Part shown: piece after piece, positions 62,247 through 64,000 of the stretch
How the letters are laid out: each line of letters opens with the position of its first letter
Position numbering within the stretch: the stretch's first letter is position 1
Source: an uncultured Bacilli bacterium
GTDB taxonomy: Bacteria > Bacillota_I > Bacilli_A > RF39 > UBA660
Assembly (NCBI GenBank): GCA_934101595.1
Contig: CAKORR010000002.1
Span: 185,195 to 249,194 of the forward strand
DNA length: 64,000 bases
Reading direction: 5' to 3'
Notes under the pieces: generated by a model
The model's input: the letters and a program-made list of their open reading frames with translations, nothing else
What the model was told of the DNA's origin: nothing
Databases searched by the model: none
Program-made: the position numbers and the translations under genes

Positions 62247-63215
62247 GTGAAATTGTTTGATGAAATAAAACCAGTGTTTTTTATTGACAATAAAATGAAT
62301 AGTATATTAAATGATATAAATGTTAAACTTAAAAAAATAAATGTTAATGATAAACAAAAAAGAAAATATATGATTTCAAAATCTAAAATAAGGTCAATTC
62401 ATTCTTCGCTTGCAATTGAAGCTAATTCATTATCTTTATTTGATGTAGAAAGTATATCAGAAAACAAACTAATCTTAGGTAAAAAAGATGAAGTACAAGA
62501 AGTAAAAAATGCAATTGAAGCTTATAATCATATAAATGAATATAATTATAAAAGTGAAAATGATTTATTAAAGCTACACGGGTTAATGATGAAATACTTT
62601 GATGAAGATAATGGTAATTATAGAAATCATGGAGAAGGAGTAAAAAGAAAAGATGAAATAATATATATGGCACCTGAATCAATTTTGGTTCCATCATTAA
62701 TGAAAAGTTTATTTGAATATATAAGTAGTAGTGATTTAAATATTATTATTTTATCTGCAATTTTTCATTATTATTTTGTTTATATTCATCCTTTTTCAGA
62801 TGGAAACGGAAGATGTGCTAGATTTTGGGTAACATTAATGCTAATAAATTATGATAAAAATTTTGAATTTATACCGTTAGAAGAAGAGATATACTTAAAT
62901 CAAGAAAACTACTACTTAGCTATAGCAGAATGTCATAATAATGGGAATGCAAATGTATTTATAAAGTTTATTTTACAGACAATTAATTCATCATTAGATA
63001 AATTGATAAAGAATAGTAATTTTGTTTGTAATGATATTCAAAATAAAATTATAGAACTAATAGCAAATAATAATAGAATTACACAAAATGAAATAGCTAA
63101 TATAACTAATGTTAATGTAAGAACTATTAAAAGGAATTTTAAAATATTAATAGATAATTTAATAATTGAAAGAATTGGTTCTGACAAAGCAGGATATTGG
63201 CAAATACTAAAATAA
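62247..63215 (+). CDS. Fic-domain protein with C-terminal winged helix
   Basis: A 322-aa protein that probably transfers AMP or a related nucleotide to proteins. The catalytic motif is H181-P-F-S-D-G-N-G-R189-C-A-R, a full Fic signature. An N-terminal inhibitory-helix-like motif, S-S-L-A-I-E58-A-N60, fits class II Fic proteins whose Glu blocks ATP. A C-terminal HTH (about 265-322, I-T-Q-N-E-I-A-N-I-T-N-V-N-V-R-T-I-K-R-N) suggests DNA binding. The start is GTG, 8 nt after GAGGAG. A tandem 12-bp repeat at its promoter could be its own operator. A target or antitoxin partner was not seen. Confidence 0.9.
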   Translation: MKLFDEIKPVFFIDNKMNSILNDINVKLKKINVNDKQKRKYMISKSKIRSIHSSLAIEANSLSLFDVESISENKLILGKKDEVQEVKNAIEAYNHINEYNYKSENDLLKLHGLMMKYFDEDNGNYRNHGEGVKRKDEIIYMAPESILVPSLMKSLFEYISSSDLNIIILSAIFHYYFVYIHPFSDGNGRCARFWVTLMLINYDKNFEFIPLEEEIYLNQENYYLAIAECHNNGNANVFIKFILQTINSSLDKLIKNSNFVCNDIQNKIIELIANNNRITQNEIANITNVNVRTIKRNFKILIDNLIIERIGSDKAGYWQILK

Positions 63216-63472
63216 CTATTAAGCAGGATAAAGGAACTTATTTTGCACTTGCAAAATTGTGTTAAAAATACGTAAGAATACTACCATAATTTTATTTAAA
63301 TCAATTAATTATAGAGTTTATGGGAGTTTATTTTACTTCCAACTGTTGGATATGTACTAGAACATGTTGGATAAATCTTGATGTTACAAATTGAAGATAA
63401 AATTTGCCAAAATGATGGTACAATTCTATATAGAAGTTACAGATAAATAGTAATTTGGGAGTGAGATTTATT
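63216..63472. other. Non-coding stretch before the alkD relic
   Basis: No gene is supported. A short hairpin TTTTGC-ACTT-GCAAAA lies at 63241-63256 after fic without a clear T-run. TGTTGGATA occurs twice, near 63344 and 63364. Confidence 0.5.
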
Positions 63473-63882
63473 ATGGATAAATATACAAAAATAAAACAAC
63501 TTTTTGAACAGAATAGAGATGAAGAAAATGCTGTAAAGATGTCAAAATATATGAGAGATTTGTTCAAGTTTTATGGTTTAGAACTCCAATAAGAAAGTCA
63601 TTTTATAAAGATTTACTAAAAGAAGAAAAAGCAAGTAAAGTTGTAGATTGGGATTTTTTAGATAGATGTTATGAAGATGATTATAGAGAATTTCAATATT
63701 TAGTTATGGACTATCTTGTAACTATGCAAAAATATTTAACTTATGATGATGTTCCTAAAATTTTTAAATATATAAAATCAAAGCAATGTTGGGATACAAT
63801 AGATGGACTAGATAGAATTGTTGAAAAATACAAAGACAAAATGGATAAATTAAGTATTAAAGAAGCTAGTAAATATATATAA
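63473..63882 (+). pseudogene. alkD-like pseudogene, frameshifted and internally deleted
   Basis: The ATG at 63473 (RBS GGGAG) opens a frame resembling AlkD (A-V-K-M-S-K-Y-M-R-D-L-F-K-F-Y-G) that stops at 63590-63592. The match continues in another frame from 63583 (T-P-I-R-K-S-F-Y-K, then V-V-D-W-D-F-L, Y-R-E-F-Q-Y-L-V-M-D-Y-L and C-W-D-T-I-D-G-L-D). A one-base loss near 63576-63579 explains the shift. The frame then jumps to the family end (L-S-I-K-E-A-S-K-Y-I), so the middle third is deleted. It is non-functional. Confidence 0.75.
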
Positions 63883-64000
63883 TTTAAAATACAAATTACA
63901 ATTTATAAATTAGTTGAAAGCTTTGATGTAACAGTGTTTAATAGATATGTTAAAATGCATTGCTTGTAGCAACAGGGTATTTGTCATACAATTTATTTAA

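Overview
This is a 64 kb stretch of an AT-rich, low-GC bacterial chromosome. Ribosome binding sites are strong AGGAGG-type, rho-independent terminators are abundant, a T-box leader precedes pheS, and the envelope genes are Gram-positive (sortase B, FemAB, UgtP-like glycolipid synthase, CdaA/CdaR). This points to a Bacillota species. TGA is used as a stop (for example at 59369-59371), so the code is standard rather than the Mycoplasma code. The style of the surface proteins (short N-terminal anchors, SipW/TasA-like signal regions, very AT-rich codon use) fits uncultured gut Bacilli/Clostridia of the RF39 or 'CAG' type; that placement is inference.

1-31 kb is mostly a housekeeping backbone interleaved with envelope genes: fusA-tuf, a DUF4282 membrane protein, a serine hydrolase, FemAB, a HdeD-like protein, a large surface protein, secG, an orphan prepilin overlapping rnr, smpB, a DUF3048 protein, cdaA-cdaR, a Phe T-box with pheS-pheT, uvrA-lgt-trxB, then cysS with a YugP-like protein that has lost its zinc-binding motif. 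At 27-30 kb a tandem-HTH regulator, a transglutaminase-like protein and a membrane-anchored surface protein lie together. The surface gene has a promoter whose spacer contains nine consecutive Gs, a likely phase-variation switch. A tRNA-Cys and tex follow.

32-40 kb is a surface region: three SipW/TasA-like proteins, one with 18 calcium-binding-like repeats, then a DUF4870-like protein, a PH-domain protein, an anchored protein of unknown function, a triple-LysM protein, a polytopic protein and a class B sortase. 40-50 kb holds a heterodimeric ABC exporter, a MacB/FtsX-type ABC system followed directly by a two-component system (probable antimicrobial-peptide response), and an AGCS amino-acid symporter. 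50-54 kb carries a plsC-ugtP lipid operon on the minus strand, tag, a HAD phosphatase and a small membrane protein.

53.7-64 kb is accessory in character. An ABC-2 transporter cassette is flanked by a perfect 45-bp direct repeat. It is followed by a GNAT, a 690-aa orphan protein with a coupled 32-aa ORF, an HD-domain protein, a chimeric gene relic (AlkD tail fused to a YoaP tail), a decayed tRNA-like locus, another orphan protein, a Fic protein behind a 12-bp tandem repeat, and a frameshifted, internally deleted alkD relic. No rRNA, CRISPR array or transposase was seen.

The observations I would follow first are the poly-G promoter and its nearby operator-like sites, the EF-G with altered guanine-recognition motifs, the repeat-flanked transporter cassette, and the 18-unit Asp-rich repeat protein.
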